From Ancylobacter pratisalsi (GTDB lineage Bacteria; Pseudomonadota; Alphaproteobacteria; Rhizobiales; Xanthobacteraceae), in NCBI RefSeq assembly GCF_010669125.1, contig NZ_CP048630.1, forward strand, positions 2,678,001 through 2,742,000: 64,000 bases of DNA, written 5' to 3'. The position numbers and the translations under genes were made by a program. The notes beneath the pieces were generated by a model. It was not told the DNA's origin. It saw only the letters and a program-made list of their open reading frames with translations, and ran no database searches. This document shows, one piece after another, positions 1 to 8,421 of the stretch; within the stretch, counting starts at the first letter, position 1, and every line of letters begins with the position of its first letter.

Positions 1-135
1 CTCCCGTAGTGGAAAAGAGTGTCTCAGTAAGCGGCTGGTTAAACCGTCTGCCTAAACAACAATACAGGGAGAGAGTTGTTCCGATTTTCTGGCATATGAA
101 GTGAAAAATAATCTGACGTTATATTTCGAATTATT

Positions 136-651
136 TCAGTTCAGGCTGCGCAACACCGATGCATCAGCCACGCAGATGGTAAGTTCTTCCGTGGCGAGGT
201 TGCCTTTCGGAACGCCGATCGCCGAGAGGCAGCCGCGCGGCGTTTCCATCGCGCGCGGGCGTGCGGCGGGCGAGGCGGCAGGAGACGCCGCAGGAGACGC
301 CGAGGGGATGACGGTGGCGGGGACGGGCCCGGCGGGCGCCGCCACGGGGATAGCCACGGGCGCGGCGCTGCTGTCGTCGCCCGTGCGCGCGGTCTGCGCG
401 GGCGCAGGGGTGCGTAGGTCAAGGCGCGGGCCTTTCGCCGCCCGATTGATCAGGGAAGCCTGGTAGCCCGGCGAAATCGGCCCAATCGTGTCGATGGCGA
501 TGACCGGGGGCACGGCACGCGAGGCCGCGACCGCGCCGAAAGAGGCCACCGCCAGCGGCAGCGCGATCACCAGTCCGGTGGCTGCGCCGGCGACATAGGC
601 CGAGGTCCTGAAAGCCATTGTCTTGAAAGCCATGCTCGCGATGTCTGACAT
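136..651 (-). CDS. Putative secreted or membrane-anchored protein, Ala/Pro-rich, unknown function
   Basis: I do not recognise the family. The ATG at 651 is chosen because GGGAGA lies about 7 bases upstream; a longer frame runs to 714 without a good ribosome site. The 171-residue product has a hydrophobic segment at about residues 18-41 that reads as a signal peptide or membrane anchor. A low-complexity Pro/Ala stretch follows, including a 4-residue SPAA repeat encoded by 12-base units near 275-305. The C-terminal 45 residues hold two Cys and look more conserved. A perfect EcfG-type promoter sits at 797-821 on the same strand, about 145 bases upstream, and nothing else lies between, so stress-sigma control is likely. 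Function is unknown; a periplasmic or envelope role is inferred. Confidence 0.6.
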   Translation of the reverse strand: MSDIASMAFKTMAFRTSAYVAGAATGLVIALPLAVASFGAVAASRAVPPVIAIDTIGPISPGYQASLINRAAKGPRLDLRTPAPAQTARTGDDSSAAPVAIPVAAPAGPVPATVIPSASPAASPAASPAARPRAMETPRGCLSAIGVPKGNLATEELTICVADASVLRSLN

Positions 652-796
652 CTGCGTTCTCCCGCCTTCAATCGTGGTGCCGGCGCCTACGCCTCTCCCT
701 CGGGAGCGCGCCAAGCACTCCCGCCGGGATCGCTCCCACGGCCATCATCATTTGTAGAAGCGCGAGCGAACGTGCGTTCCACTCGCCGCATGGTTA

Positions 797-821
797 AACG
801 TTGATGAAATGGATTGGTTCC
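797..821 (-). promoter_or_regulatory. EcfG-type (general stress sigma) promoter
   Basis: On the minus strand GGAAC (821-817) and CGTT (800-797) are separated by exactly 16 bases, the consensus for EcfG/SigT-type ECF sigma factors. It points at the secreted-protein gene that starts at 651. The ecfG gene itself is at 3451-3996. Confidence 0.7.
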
Positions 822-851
822 CGATCCACGGTCCGGGGGCGGCGCAGCGCG

Positions 852-877
852 CGCGGGACGCCGTTCAGCGTCCCGCG
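852..877 (-). terminator. Hairpin at the end of the sensor-kinase gene
   Basis: A 10-bp perfect stem (852-861 with 868-877) and a 6-base loop hold the stop codon of the kinase gene at 865-867. No T-run follows on the minus strand, so it may be a Rho-dependent end or an mRNA 3' stabilising hairpin rather than a classic intrinsic terminator. Confidence 0.4.
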
Positions 878-2190
878 ATCAGGTGCATTTCCGGAATTTT
901 GACCTGGCAGATCAGGCCCGAAGGGGCGAAGTCGAGATTGACCTCGCCATCCAGGGCGCGGGCAAGGTTGCGTTCGATGACCAGCGAGCCGAAGCCGCGC
1001 TGGCTGGGCGGGGTGACGGGCGGGCCGCCGGTCTCGCTCCAGGACAACTCGAACCCGCCACCGACCTCGGCCGGGCGCCGGGTCCAGAGGATGGCGACAT
1101 GTCCGCTCGGCACGGACAGCGCGCCGTATTTGGCGGCGTTGGTGGAAAGCTCGTGCAGGGCGAGGCCCACATTCTGCGCGGCCTCGGGCTTCAGGAAGAT
1201 GTCGGGCCCCTTGACCGATACCTGGCTGTTTTCGCGGTCGATGTGGTGGCCGAGCTGGGAGTGCACCATGTCGGTGAGCGACGCGCCGTGCCAGCTCTCC
1301 TGCACCAGAAGGTCATGCGAGCGGGCCAGTGCCTGAAGGCGGGCGCTGAACACCTCGACGAAATCGTCGATCGAGCCGGCATGGCGCGCGGTCTGCCGTG
1401 CCATGGCCTGGATGACGGCCAGCAGGTTCTTGGAGCGGTGTGTCAGCTCGCGCATCAGCAGGCGCAGATGCTGCTCGTTTTCCTTGCGCTCGGTGACGTC
1501 GACGACCGCGCCGGTGAGGCCCACGGTCTTGCCCGTCAGGTCGCGAAGCGGTTCGACATGCATGTCGTACCAGTATTTGACGCCGCTCTCTTCCACCTCG
1601 GTCTCGCCCTTGCGGGCCTCGGCGCAGGCGAGCGCCTCGCGCTTGAGCATGACCAGCGGCTGCGAGCGTGCCTCGCCGAGCAGGTCGGCGTCGGTGGCGC
1701 CGAGCACCTGCTCGACCGGAAAGCCGAAGAGCGGCTTGCTGATCGAGGTGTAGCGGAGCTCGCGGTCCTGGGTGAAGATCGACACATTCGAGCCGCGCAG
1801 CGCCATCTCATAGCGCTGAAGCGCGGTGGCGAGCTCCAGGGTCAGGCGGCGCTGCTCGCGGGCCACATGCTCGGGCGCAGGCAGGTTCACCAGCGCCCGG
1901 AAGTTGTACAGAAGAACCGCGGCCGTCGCGGTGTTGAGCACAGCGAGCGCAGCCCGGAACGCGGTCTGGAGCCAGGGAATGCTCCGCTCCGCGTCCAGCA
2001 TGGCCATCAGCGACAGCAGGCCGAAGGTGACAACCAGACCGACCAGCAGATGGCCGAGCTGATACATGCGGCTGGACAGGTCCCGCCGCTGCCGCAGCAG
2101 CAACAGCAGACCGCCCGCGATCACAAACGAGGCAAGAACCGTAACGAGCCGCGCGGTGTCGTCCACGTAGCTGAAGAGCGTGTCGTTCAT
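865..2190 (-). CDS. Membrane PAS sensor histidine kinase, HWE type (PhyK-like)
   Basis: This 441-residue kinase probably controls the phosphorylation state of PhyR. Two hydrophobic segments lie at about residues 15-33 and 45-65, then a PAS domain with PAC tail at about 125-235. The H-box has the form ELTHRSKNLLAVIQA with the phospho-acceptor at His251, as in HWE/HisKA_2 kinases, and an HATPase domain ends the protein. Such kinases are the usual PhyR partners in Alphaproteobacteria. The gene starts 9 bases after the phyR stop codon, so both are probably one transcript from the EcfG promoter at 3041-3065. The signal sensed cannot be read from sequence. It could also be a phosphatase-biased kinase. 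The family call is firm; the PhyK role is inferred from linkage. Confidence 0.85.
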   Translation of the reverse strand: MNDTLFSYVDDTARLVTVLASFVIAGGLLLLLRQRRDLSSRMYQLGHLLVGLVVTFGLLSLMAMLDAERSIPWLQTAFRAALAVLNTATAAVLLYNFRALVNLPAPEHVAREQRRLTLELATALQRYEMALRGSNVSIFTQDRELRYTSISKPLFGFPVEQVLGATDADLLGEARSQPLVMLKREALACAEARKGETEVEESGVKYWYDMHVEPLRDLTGKTVGLTGAVVDVTERKENEQHLRLLMRELTHRSKNLLAVIQAMARQTARHAGSIDDFVEVFSARLQALARSHDLLVQESWHGASLTDMVHSQLGHHIDRENSQVSVKGPDIFLKPEAAQNVGLALHELSTNAAKYGALSVPSGHVAILWTRRPAEVGGGFELSWSETGGPPVTPPSQRGFGSLVIERNLARALDGEVNLDFAPSGLICQVKIPEMHLIAGR

Positions 2191-2199
2191 AGGTCGGGA

Positions 2200-3003
2200 T
2201 CAGGCGGTCGCCCGCTGCTCCCGCGGCCGGGCCCTGCGCTCGAAGAACAGCGCCTGACTGATAACCGCCGCGACGGTCGAGGGCTGGAACGGCTTGGCAA
2301 TGAGGAAGGCCGGCTCGGGACGGACGCCGGTGAGGAAGCGCTCGGGATAGGCGGTGATGAAGATCACCGGCACTTCCACGCTCTCGATCAACTCGTTGAC
2401 GGCATCGAGGCCGGAGGAGCCGTCGGCAAGCTGGATATCCGCCAGAATAAGGCCGGGGGCCTTACGCCGGGCGAGGCTGACCGCCTCGGAATGGGTGCGG
2501 GCGATGCCGGTGACGCGGTGGCCAAGGCCTTCGACCAGACCTTCGAGATCAAGCGCGATGAACGGCTCGTCCTCGATGATGAGCACATCGGTCGCGATTT
2601 CGGCCGCGAGTTCCCGCCCGGCATCCTCGACCAGATGGCGCAGGGTCGGCACGTCCATATCGAGAATGGCGGCGGCTTCCTCTTCGCTGAAACCCTCCAG
2701 CGACACCAGCAGGAAGGCCTGCCGCACCACCGGAGTGATGTGACCCAGGCGCTGTTCGCCCTGGATCGGCAGCGGGCCCTTCTCGACTTCGGCATTGATG
2801 GAAACCGAATTCCACAGCCGCGTCAGAAGCTGATAAAGCGCGATGCGCGGGTTGGAGGCCTGATCGAGCGAGCCCGGCTCGGCGATCAGCGTTTCAAGCA
2901 GGGCGGTCACATAGGCGTCGCCTGCCGACTGGCTCCCACTGAGCGCACGCGCATAGCGGCGCAAGAATGGAAGGTGCTGCGCTACGATTTGCGAAATGCT
3001 CAC
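2200..3003 (-). CDS. phyR: Anti-anti-sigma response regulator PhyR
   Basis: PhyR is the phosphorylation-controlled switch of the alphaproteobacterial general stress response: its phosphorylated sigma-like domain sequesters NepR and so frees EcfG. The 267-residue product has an ECF-sigma-like N-terminal half (about 1-130) and a receiver at 138-255, with acidic residues Glu144/Asp145, phospho-acceptor Asp189 and Lys237. I chose the GTG at 3003, which has GGGGAG 6 bases upstream and gives the usual family start SISQIVAQHLPFLRRYA; the upstream ATG at 3039 lies inside the expected leader. A perfect EcfG promoter about 38 bases upstream predicts positive feedback. It is divergent from nepR-ecfG. 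Confidence 0.95.
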   Translation of the reverse strand: MSISQIVAQHLPFLRRYARALSGSQSAGDAYVTALLETLIAEPGSLDQASNPRIALYQLLTRLWNSVSINAEVEKGPLPIQGEQRLGHITPVVRQAFLLVSLEGFSEEEAAAILDMDVPTLRHLVEDAGRELAAEIATDVLIIEDEPFIALDLEGLVEGLGHRVTGIARTHSEAVSLARRKAPGLILADIQLADGSSGLDAVNELIESVEVPVIFITAYPERFLTGVRPEPAFLIAKPFQPSTVAAVISQALFFERRARPREQRATA

Positions 3004-3040
3004 GCGTGTCTCCCCGGATGCATAGGCCAAGCGGTGCATT

Positions 3041-3065
3041 AACGTTCCATGACGCCATGGGTTCC
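3041..3065 (-). promoter_or_regulatory. EcfG-type promoter of phyR and the sensor kinase
   Basis: GGAAC (3065-3061), 16 bases, CGTT (3044-3041) on the minus strand, a perfect match to the EcfG consensus. It leaves a leader of about 30 bases before the phyR GTG at 3003. PhyR genes in this class commonly sit under EcfG control. Confidence 0.8.
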
Positions 3066-3104
3066 ATGGTGCCTAAAATTCATTTCAATTTTTTTTGGGG
3101 GCGG

Positions 3105-3129
3105 GGAACCGGGCCGCGATTTCGTTGTT
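3105..3129 (+). promoter_or_regulatory. Probable EcfG-type promoter of nepR-ecfG
   Basis: GGAAC (3105-3109), 16 bases, TGTT (3126-3129). Spacing is identical to the four perfect sites in the window; only the first base of the -10 element differs. It predicts a leader of roughly 50 bases before the nepR ATG at 3185 and autoregulation of ecfG. Confidence 0.6.
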
Positions 3130-3184
3130 ATCGGTTCGCAGGCAGCGACGGAGCCGTCCTCCACCCAGGCGTTTCGGAGGCTCA

Positions 3185-3439
3185 ATGTCGGGAAAAAAGA
3201 AGATGAATGATGAGCAGTCCGGGGGTGGTGCCGCGCGAGCGGGTACCCTCATGAATAGCCAACCCTCCGAGGGCCGGGAAACCGTGCTCGGCGGCGAAAT
3301 CCAGGCCAAGATCGGCCAGCATCTGCGCGCCATGTATGACGACGTGGTGCGGCAGGGCGTGCCCGACCGGTTCATGGACCTTTTGGCCAAGCTTGACGCA
3401 GCCGGCTCGACTAAGCCGGGCTCCGATGGCGACAAGTGA
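3185..3439 (+). CDS. nepR: Anti-sigma factor NepR
   Basis: NepR binds and silences EcfG until phosphorylated PhyR takes it away. The 84-residue product has the family core in its second half, IGQHLRAMYDDVVRQGVPDR, followed by FMDLLAKL, with an unstructured N terminus. The ATG at 3185 is chosen because GGAGG sits 5 bases before it; the frame is open further upstream but without a ribosome site. Its stop codon touches the frame of ecfG, and the pair sits divergent from phyR, the standard arrangement. Identification is firm because of both the core motif and the neighbours. Confidence 0.93.
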   Translation: MSGKKKMNDEQSGGGAARAGTLMNSQPSEGRETVLGGEIQAKIGQHLRAMYDDVVRQGVPDRFMDLLAKLDAAGSTKPGSDGDK

Positions 3440-3450
3440 GGGATGTTGCC

Positions 3451-3996
3451 GTGAGTAAGGTCGATCCAGGATTACGAGACGAAATCATTGCATCGATCCC
3501 AAACTTGCGAGCGTTCGCCATTTCGCTCAGCGGGAGCGTGGACCGGGCGGACGATCTTGTGCAGGAAACGCTTCTGCGCGCCTTTGCCAACATCAGCAGC
3601 TTCCGTCCGGGGACGAATCTTCCCGCGTGGCTGTTCACCATCCTGCGCAATCTGTTCCGTTCGGAATACCGAAAGCGCCGCCGCGAAGTGCCGGATTCCG
3701 ACGGCCATTTCGCGGCCACGCTGACGAGCAATCCGGACCAGAACACACATCTGGACTTCGAGGATTTCCGTACCGCGCTCGACAAGCTGCCGTCGGACCA
3801 GCGCGAGGCGCTGATCCTGGTGGGGGCTTCGGGCTTTTCCTACGAGGAAGCGGCGGATATCTGCCATTGCGCGGTCGGCACTATCAAGAGCCGCGTCAAT
3901 CGTGCCCGCCGCCGGCTGGGCGAGATCCTCGCCATCGAGGACGCCACGGACTTCGGTCCCGACAAGGCGACGCGGGCCGTGCTCGCCGCCGGCTGA
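3451..3996 (+). CDS. ecfG: General stress ECF sigma factor EcfG
   Basis: This is the effector of the general stress response (ECF15 group), directing RNA polymerase to GGAAC-N16-CGTT promoters. The 181-residue product has sigma region 2 at about 15-80, with DDLVQETLLRAFANI and a WLFTILRN segment, and region 4 at about 115-170, with LPSDQREALILVGASGFSYE and a basic recognition helix ending in VNRARRRL. I prefer the GTG at 3451, preceded by GAGGGA; another GTG at 3436 overlaps the nepR stop but has no ribosome site. Translation is tightly coupled to nepR. An intrinsic terminator follows at 4053-4087. Several matching promoters lie in this window. Confidence 0.94.
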   Translation: MSKVDPGLRDEIIASIPNLRAFAISLSGSVDRADDLVQETLLRAFANISSFRPGTNLPAWLFTILRNLFRSEYRKRRREVPDSDGHFAATLTSNPDQNTHLDFEDFRTALDKLPSDQREALILVGASGFSYEEAADICHCAVGTIKSRVNRARRRLGEILAIEDATDFGPDKATRAVLAAG

Positions 3997-4052
3997 CACC
4001 GTCTCCACGACATTCAGACGCCTGATGACCGGCCACCTTGACGGGTGGACGC

Positions 4053-4087
4053 CCCCGCCCGTGCGACTGCGCATGGGCGGGGTTTTT
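4053..4087 (+). terminator. Intrinsic terminator after ecfG
   Basis: A long stem pairs 4053-4065 with 4070-4082 (13 pairs including one G-T), with a 4-base loop and a run of five T at 4083-4087. It lies 57 bases after the ecfG stop codon. Confidence 0.85.
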
Positions 4088-4201
4088 CCGTGCGCCGGGG
4101 CGGGCAGGTGCGTGGGTGGGCCGGGCCGGTGCGTGGCCGGATTTGTGGGCGGGTGTGTGCAGCGCCGGTGTGAGGGGGCATCCACCGCGAGGCGGGCAAA
4201 C

Positions 4202-4233
4202 AAAAACGCCCCCGCGGGTGGCGGAGGCGTTTT
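4202..4233 (-). terminator. Intrinsic terminator of the DUF1328 gene
   Basis: AAAACGCC at 4203-4210 pairs with GGCGTTTT at 4226-4233 around a GC-rich interior. Read leftward it ends in a T-run and lies 44 bases past the stop of the small membrane-protein gene. The symmetric A/T flanks mean it could stop transcription from both sides. Confidence 0.7.
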
Positions 4234-4276
4234 GCTTGTTTCTCGTCTCTTCCGGCTGGCGGCGCCGGGCGGGGGT

Positions 4277-4450
4277 CTAGGAAACCCCGCGCCCACGCAT
4301 CATGCCGAACACGGCGGAGATGAGGAACAGGATGATCGCGACGAAGAAGATGATCTTGGCGATGCCGATCGCCGTGCCGGCGATGCCGCCGAAGCCGAGG
4401 ACCGCCGCGATCAGCGCGATCACCAGAAATGTCAGTGCCCAACCCAGCAT
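4277..4450 (-). CDS. DUF1328 family small membrane protein
   Basis: A 57-residue, almost wholly hydrophobic protein with two membrane segments (about 4-24 and 29-49) joined by a Gly-rich turn, matching the DUF1328/YtjA family of small inner-membrane proteins of unknown function. The ATG at 4450 is chosen since GGAGG stands 6 bases upstream; a frame start at 4477 lacks one. A perfect EcfG-type promoter at 4496-4520 leaves a leader of about 35 bases, so this gene is probably induced by the general stress response. It is followed by its own terminator, so it is monocistronic. Confidence 0.85.
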   Translation of the reverse strand: MLGWALTFLVIALIAAVLGFGGIAGTAIGIAKIIFFVAIILFLISAVFGMMRGRGVS

Positions 4451-4495
4451 GGGAGCCTCCACGTTGATGTGCGGCAAACGCCGCGTTGCCCTGAC

Positions 4496-4520
4496 AACGG
4501 CTGAGACGGCAACGGGTTCC
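4496..4520 (-). promoter_or_regulatory. EcfG-type promoter of the DUF1328 gene
   Basis: GGAAC (4520-4516), 16 bases, CGTT (4499-4496) on the minus strand, a perfect consensus match just before the ribosome site of the gene at 4277-4450. It lies in the gap after the LysR gene, whose stop is at 4529. Confidence 0.8.
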
Positions 4521-4528
4521 CTCCGTGG

Positions 4529-5428
4529 CTAGATACGGCTCGTCAGTCCCGGAGCGATGAGGCGGGCCTCCTGCATCAGCGCGGTGACGATGGGCGTCAT
4601 CGGATCGCGGTCGAGCACCACGAGGCCCATCTGGTGCAGGACCGCCGGCTGTTCGATCGGGATGGAGCGAATGCTGTCGGGGAAGGCGAATACGTCCGCC
4701 AGCGTGTTGGCGACGACGCTGGCCCATTTGCCGGTGCGCACATGCGACAGCAGCGCGATGGTGGAGTTGGCCTCCAGCATCGGGGTAGTGGCGTGGCCGG
4801 CTTCGGCGAGCTGCTTGTCGACGATGCGGCGATTCTGCATGTCGGGGGTCAGCAGGCACAGCGGCACCTGGCCGATGTCCTTCCACGTCACGCTCTCGCG
4901 GTCGCCCAGGGGCGAGTCCTTCGAGGTGATGAAGCGGTAGCCTTCCTTGTAGAGCGGCACCGTCTTCACCCGCCCCAGCGGGTCGTTGTCGAGATAGGTG
5001 ACGCCGGCATCGGTCTCCAGGTTCTCGATCAGCCGCAGCACCTCGTTGGAGCTGGCCGAGATCAGGGTGAAGCGCACATCCGCGTGCTTCTCGTGGAACG
5101 GCGTGGTGAGCTCGGAGAGCATCGGCATGGCGGTGGGAATGGCGGCGATGCGCAGGTGGCCGGTGAGACCCCGGCGCATGCCGGCGATCTCCTGGCGCAT
5201 GGCGCGCACGTCGCCGATGACCCGCCGGGCCCATTGCAGCGCGCGCTCGCCCTCCGGCGTAAAGCCGATGAAGCGGGAACCGCGCTCGACAAGGCGCACG
5301 CCGAGCTGTTCTTCAAGCTGCTTGAGGCCGGCTGAGAGCGTCGGCTGGGTCACGCCGCACGATTCCGCCGCGCGGCCGAAATGACGCTCCTTGGCGAGCG
5401 CCAGCAATAATTCAAAACGGTCGATCAC
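4529..5428 (-). CDS. LysR-family transcriptional regulator
   Basis: A 299-residue LysR-type regulator: winged helix-turn-helix at about 1-60, with AAESCGVTQPTLSAGLKQLE, then a linker helix and a two-lobed substrate domain from about residue 90. Overall it resembles OxyR-like and formate-dehydrogenase-linked LysR proteins (for example FdsR). No formate dehydrogenase gene is in view, and I do not see the two redox cysteines expected of OxyR, so the target is open. LysR proteins usually act on a divergent neighbour; here the upstream gene (rmuC) runs the same way, which hides the target. Confidence 0.85.
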   Translation of the reverse strand: MIDRFELLLALAKERHFGRAAESCGVTQPTLSAGLKQLEEQLGVRLVERGSRFIGFTPEGERALQWARRVIGDVRAMRQEIAGMRRGLTGHLRIAAIPTAMPMLSELTTPFHEKHADVRFTLISASSNEVLRLIENLETDAGVTYLDNDPLGRVKTVPLYKEGYRFITSKDSPLGDRESVTWKDIGQVPLCLLTPDMQNRRIVDKQLAEAGHATTPMLEANSTIALLSHVRTGKWASVVANTLADVFAFPDSIRSIPIEQPAVLHQMGLVVLDRDPMTPIVTALMQEARLIAPGLTSRI

Positions 5429-5541
5429 TCACGCATCCCGGCTCGGCGTACGTCGGCGTACGATAGAAACATTCTATCATCCTATCAGATCGCCCTGCGT
5501 GTGAAACGTTTTTGCGCGCGCGGCGCCCGGCAGGCGGCGGT

Positions 5542-6804
5542 CTATTCCGCCGCGCGCCCCGCGTCGCGCTCGGCTGCCCGCCCGGCGCGGAAGCCGAGTG
5601 GCGCTGGAAGCTGGTCGTTCGCCACTTCCGTGTCGGTGTCGGGAGCGGGAGTGCGCGCGGCGGCGGCCGGCGCGGGCGAGGGGGTGTCGAATTCGAGCTG
5701 CTCGATGCGCGCGCCGCGCCGCGCGATCTTGTCGGCGGAGATCGCGGCCTGGGCCACATCCTCGCCGACCTGCCCGAAGTGCTTTTCCAGATTGGCGATG
5801 CGATCGCGCAGGCGCATGACGTCGGCGACGAGGCTGCCGCACTCCTTGCGGATCAGGTCCGCCTGCTCGCGCATCCGCGCGTCGCGGCAGATCGCCTGCA
5901 CCACCTGCACCGCGAGCATCAGCAGCGAGGGCGAGACGAGGATGACGCGGGCGCGGAAGGCCTGCTGGATGACCTCGTCGAAATGCTCGTTGAGCTCGGC
6001 ATAGACCGATTCCGAGGGCACGAACATCAGCGCCATGTCCTGGGTCTCGCCGCTGATGAGATAGCGCTCGGCGATGTCCCTGATGTGCTTGCCGACATCC
6101 TGCTTCAGCCGGGCCTCGGCCTGCCGGCGCGCCTCGGCGTGCTCCGCCTCGCGGAAGGCGGTGACGGCCTCCAGCGGAAATTTGGAATCGATGAGCAGCG
6201 GACGGGCGTCGCCCGGCAGGAACACCGCGCAGTCGGCACGCCGGTTGTTCGACAGGGTGTGCTGGAAGGCGAAGCTGTCGCGCGGCAGGCCGTCGGCGAT
6301 GATGGCCTGGAGCCGGCCCTCGCCAAAAGCGCCGCGCGCCTGCTTGTTCGACAGCGTCTGGCGCAGGCTCATGACCTGCCCGGACAGTTCGCCAAGACTG
6401 GCGCGCGCCTGGTCGACCAGTGCGAGGCGCTCATTGAGCTTCGCCAGATTTTCGTGCGTCGCCTCGCTGGCGCGGGCGAGGCTCTCGCCCATGCGATGAG
6501 AGGAGGCGTCGAGCCGCTCGGCGACGGCGCGGGCCAGCTCGCCCTGGCGCTGGGCCAGATATTCCGTCATCGACTGCACCCGCCCGGTGGTTTCCGCCTG
6601 GCTGCGGGCGAGCGCGATGAGGCGTTCTTCGGTCTCCTGGGCGCGCCGCGCCTGTTCGTCGGCCTCATCGGCGCGCGCACGGGCGCTGCGGGCCACCGAG
6701 CGCTGCACCATCAGCAGCATGAAGAGAGCCACGACGGCGACGCCGGCCAGCAGCTCGGCCAGCGTCACAGGGTGGCCGCGGAGAACGAGAAGGACCTGAT
6801 CCAT
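5542..6804 (-). CDS. rmuC: DNA recombination protein RmuC
   Basis: RmuC-family proteins carry a nuclease-like fold and limit DNA inversions and rearrangements. The 420-residue product has an N-terminal membrane segment (about 14-34), a long coiled coil (about 40-170, rich in Arg/Glu/Ala) and the conserved RmuC core from about 175, including IDSKFPLEAV and MALMFVPSES. The Pro/Ala-rich tail is variable. The ATG at 6804 is picked because the protein then begins just before the membrane helix; the open frame extends to 6888 without homologous-looking residues. It is divergent from def, about 100 bases away. Confidence 0.92.
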   Translation of the reverse strand: MDQVLLVLRGHPVTLAELLAGVAVVALFMLLMVQRSVARSARARADEADEQARRAQETEERLIALARSQAETTGRVQSMTEYLAQRQGELARAVAERLDASSHRMGESLARASEATHENLAKLNERLALVDQARASLGELSGQVMSLRQTLSNKQARGAFGEGRLQAIIADGLPRDSFAFQHTLSNNRRADCAVFLPGDARPLLIDSKFPLEAVTAFREAEHAEARRQAEARLKQDVGKHIRDIAERYLISGETQDMALMFVPSESVYAELNEHFDEVIQQAFRARVILVSPSLLMLAVQVVQAICRDARMREQADLIRKECGSLVADVMRLRDRIANLEKHFGQVGEDVAQAAISADKIARRGARIEQLEFDTPSPAPAAAARTPAPDTDTEVANDQLPAPLGFRAGRAAERDAGRAAE

Positions 6805-6907
6805 CCGGCGCTTGTAGCAGATTTTGCCGTGAACGCGAACAGAAGGCGAACATGGACGCATTCCCTGCGTTGACCCGGCGGCACGCAACGCTTATTTCAG
6901 CGCCATC

Positions 6908-7453
6908 ATGTCGGTACGCCCCCTCGTCATCATTCCGGATTCCCGCCTGCGCCTCGTTTCCGACCCCATTGTGCGGGTCGACGCGAAGGTGCGCTCGCTT
7001 GTCGAGGACATGTTCGAGACCATGTACGATGCCCCCGGCATCGGGCTGGCGGCGGTCCAGATCGGCGTGCCCGAGCGCGTGATCACGGTTGATGTCGGCC
7101 AGCGCGAAAGCGACGAGGAAGACGGCGAGGCCAGGAAGAACCCGATCGCGCTGATCAATCCAGAGATCATCGGCGAATCCGAGGACCTGTCGGTCTATTC
7201 CGAGGGCTGCCTGTCGATCCCGGAATATTACGCCGATGTGGAGCGCCCGGCGCGGGTGCGGGTACGCTACATGGATCTCGACGGCGAGACGCGCGAGATC
7301 GACGCCGAGGGCCTGCTCGCCACCTGCGTGCAGCACGAGATCGACCATCTCAACGGCGTCCTGTTCATCGACCACATCTCCAAGCTCAAGCGCGACCGGG
7401 TGATGAAGAAGTTCACCAAGATCGCGAAAGAGAAGGAGCGTGACGGCGCCTGA
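6908..7453 (+). CDS. def: Peptide deformylase
   Basis: Removes the N-formyl group from nascent proteins in the cytosol. The 181-residue product has all three metal-site motifs: GIGLAAVQ at 44-51, EGCLS at 99-103 with ligand Cys101, and HEIDH at 143-147 with the two His ligands and catalytic Glu. Length is normal for the bacterial enzyme. It is followed 50 bases later by fmt, the enzyme that adds the formyl group, the conserved def-fmt pairing. An acidic insert near residues 66-75 is a mild family variation. Confidence 0.97.
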   Translation: MSVRPLVIIPDSRLRLVSDPIVRVDAKVRSLVEDMFETMYDAPGIGLAAVQIGVPERVITVDVGQRESDEEDGEARKNPIALINPEIIGESEDLSVYSEGCLSIPEYYADVERPARVRVRYMDLDGETREIDAEGLLATCVQHEIDHLNGVLFIDHISKLKRDRVMKKFTKIAKEKERDGA

Positions 7454-7503
7454 CGCCGCCCGCTCTGCCGCCTCCACTCCCGTTTCACCGCTGCGAGGGC
7501 ACC

Positions 7504-8421
7504 ATGCGCATCGTCTTCATGGGCACGCCGGATTTCGCGGTGCCGACGCTGGCCGAGATCGTCGGGCGCGGCCACGAGGTCGTCGCGGCCTATACGCGGG
7601 CGCCGGCCAAGGGCGGACGGCGCGGGCTCGACCTGGTTCCTTCCCCGGTGCAGCGCGCCGCCGAGTCGTTCGGCGTGCCGGTGCTGACGCCGCCGAGCCT
7701 TCGCACCGAGGAGGCCGCCGCGACCTTCGCCGCGCATGAGGCCGATGTCGCCGTGGTGGTGGCCTATGGGCGGATTCTGCCGCAGGCGATACTCGACCTG
7801 CCGCGGCTCGGCTGCCTCAACCTTCATGCCTCGTTGCTGCCGCGCTGGCGCGGCGCCGCCCCGATCCAGCGCGCCATCATGGCCGGCGACGCGCAGAGCG
7901 GCGTCGCGGTGATGAAGATGGAGGCGGGGCTCGACACCGGCCCGGTGGGGCTGGTCGAGCGCGTCGCCATCGGTCCCGACATGACGGCGAGCGAGCTGCA
8001 CGACGCGCTGATGGGGATCGGCGCCGACCTGATGGGCCGGGCGCTGGCGGCGCTGGAGCGCGGCGGGCTGGTTTTCACCCCGCAGCCGGCGGAGGGCGTC
8101 ACCTACGCCGCCAAGATCGAGAAGGGCGAGGCCCGGATCGACTGGAACCGGCCGGCGCGGGAGGTGCACGACCATATGCGCGGGCTCGCGCCATTTCCCG
8201 GCGCGTGGTTCGAACTGGACGGCGCGCGCGTGAAGGTGCTGCGCGCGACGCTCGCCGAGGGCGCGGGCGCGCCGGGCGAGGTGCTGGATGAGGCCCTCGC
8301 CATCGCCTGCGGGGATGGCGCGGTGCGGCTGATCGAGGTGCAGAAGGCGGGAAGCCGGGCGATGTCGGCGGCGGAGTTCCTGCGCGGCAACACGCTGGCA
8401 CGCGGCGAGGTGCTGACATGA
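7504..8421 (+). CDS. fmt: Methionyl-tRNA formyltransferase
   Basis: Transfers a formyl group from 10-formyl-tetrahydrofolate to initiator Met-tRNA. The 305-residue product shows the formyltransferase core: Asn106, His108 and [13 protein letters not shown] at 110-122, with Asp144 completing the catalytic set, and an oligonucleotide-binding C-terminal domain from about 205. The start is the ATG at 7504, 5 bases after a GAGGG ribosome site. The stop overlaps the next start by 4 bases (ATGA), so the GNAT gene is translationally coupled. Confidence 0.97.
   Translation: MRIVFMGTPDFAVPTLAEIVGRGHEVVAAYTRAPAKGGRRGLDLVPSPVQRAAESFGVPVLTPPSLRTEEAAATFAAHEADVAVVVAYGRILPQAILDLPRLGCLNLHASLLPRWRGAAPIQRAIMAGDAQSGVAVMKMEAGLDTGPVGLVERVAIGPDMTASELHDALMGIGADLMGRALAALERGGLVFTPQPAEGVTYAAKIEKGEARIDWNRPAREVHDHMRGLAPFPGAWFELDGARVKVLRATLAEGAGAPGEVLDEALAIACGDGAVRLIEVQKAGSRAMSAAEFLRGNTLARGEVLT

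Noticed and set aside
814..3042. 742-residue open frame on the plus strand
   Set aside because: It is antisense to the phyR and kinase genes, has no family motif, and arises from high GC at third positions.
4529..5428. OxyR assignment for the LysR regulator
   Set aside because: The redox Cys pair is not visible and the peroxiredoxin gene is 3.5 kb away with no matching site, so only a general LysR call is made.
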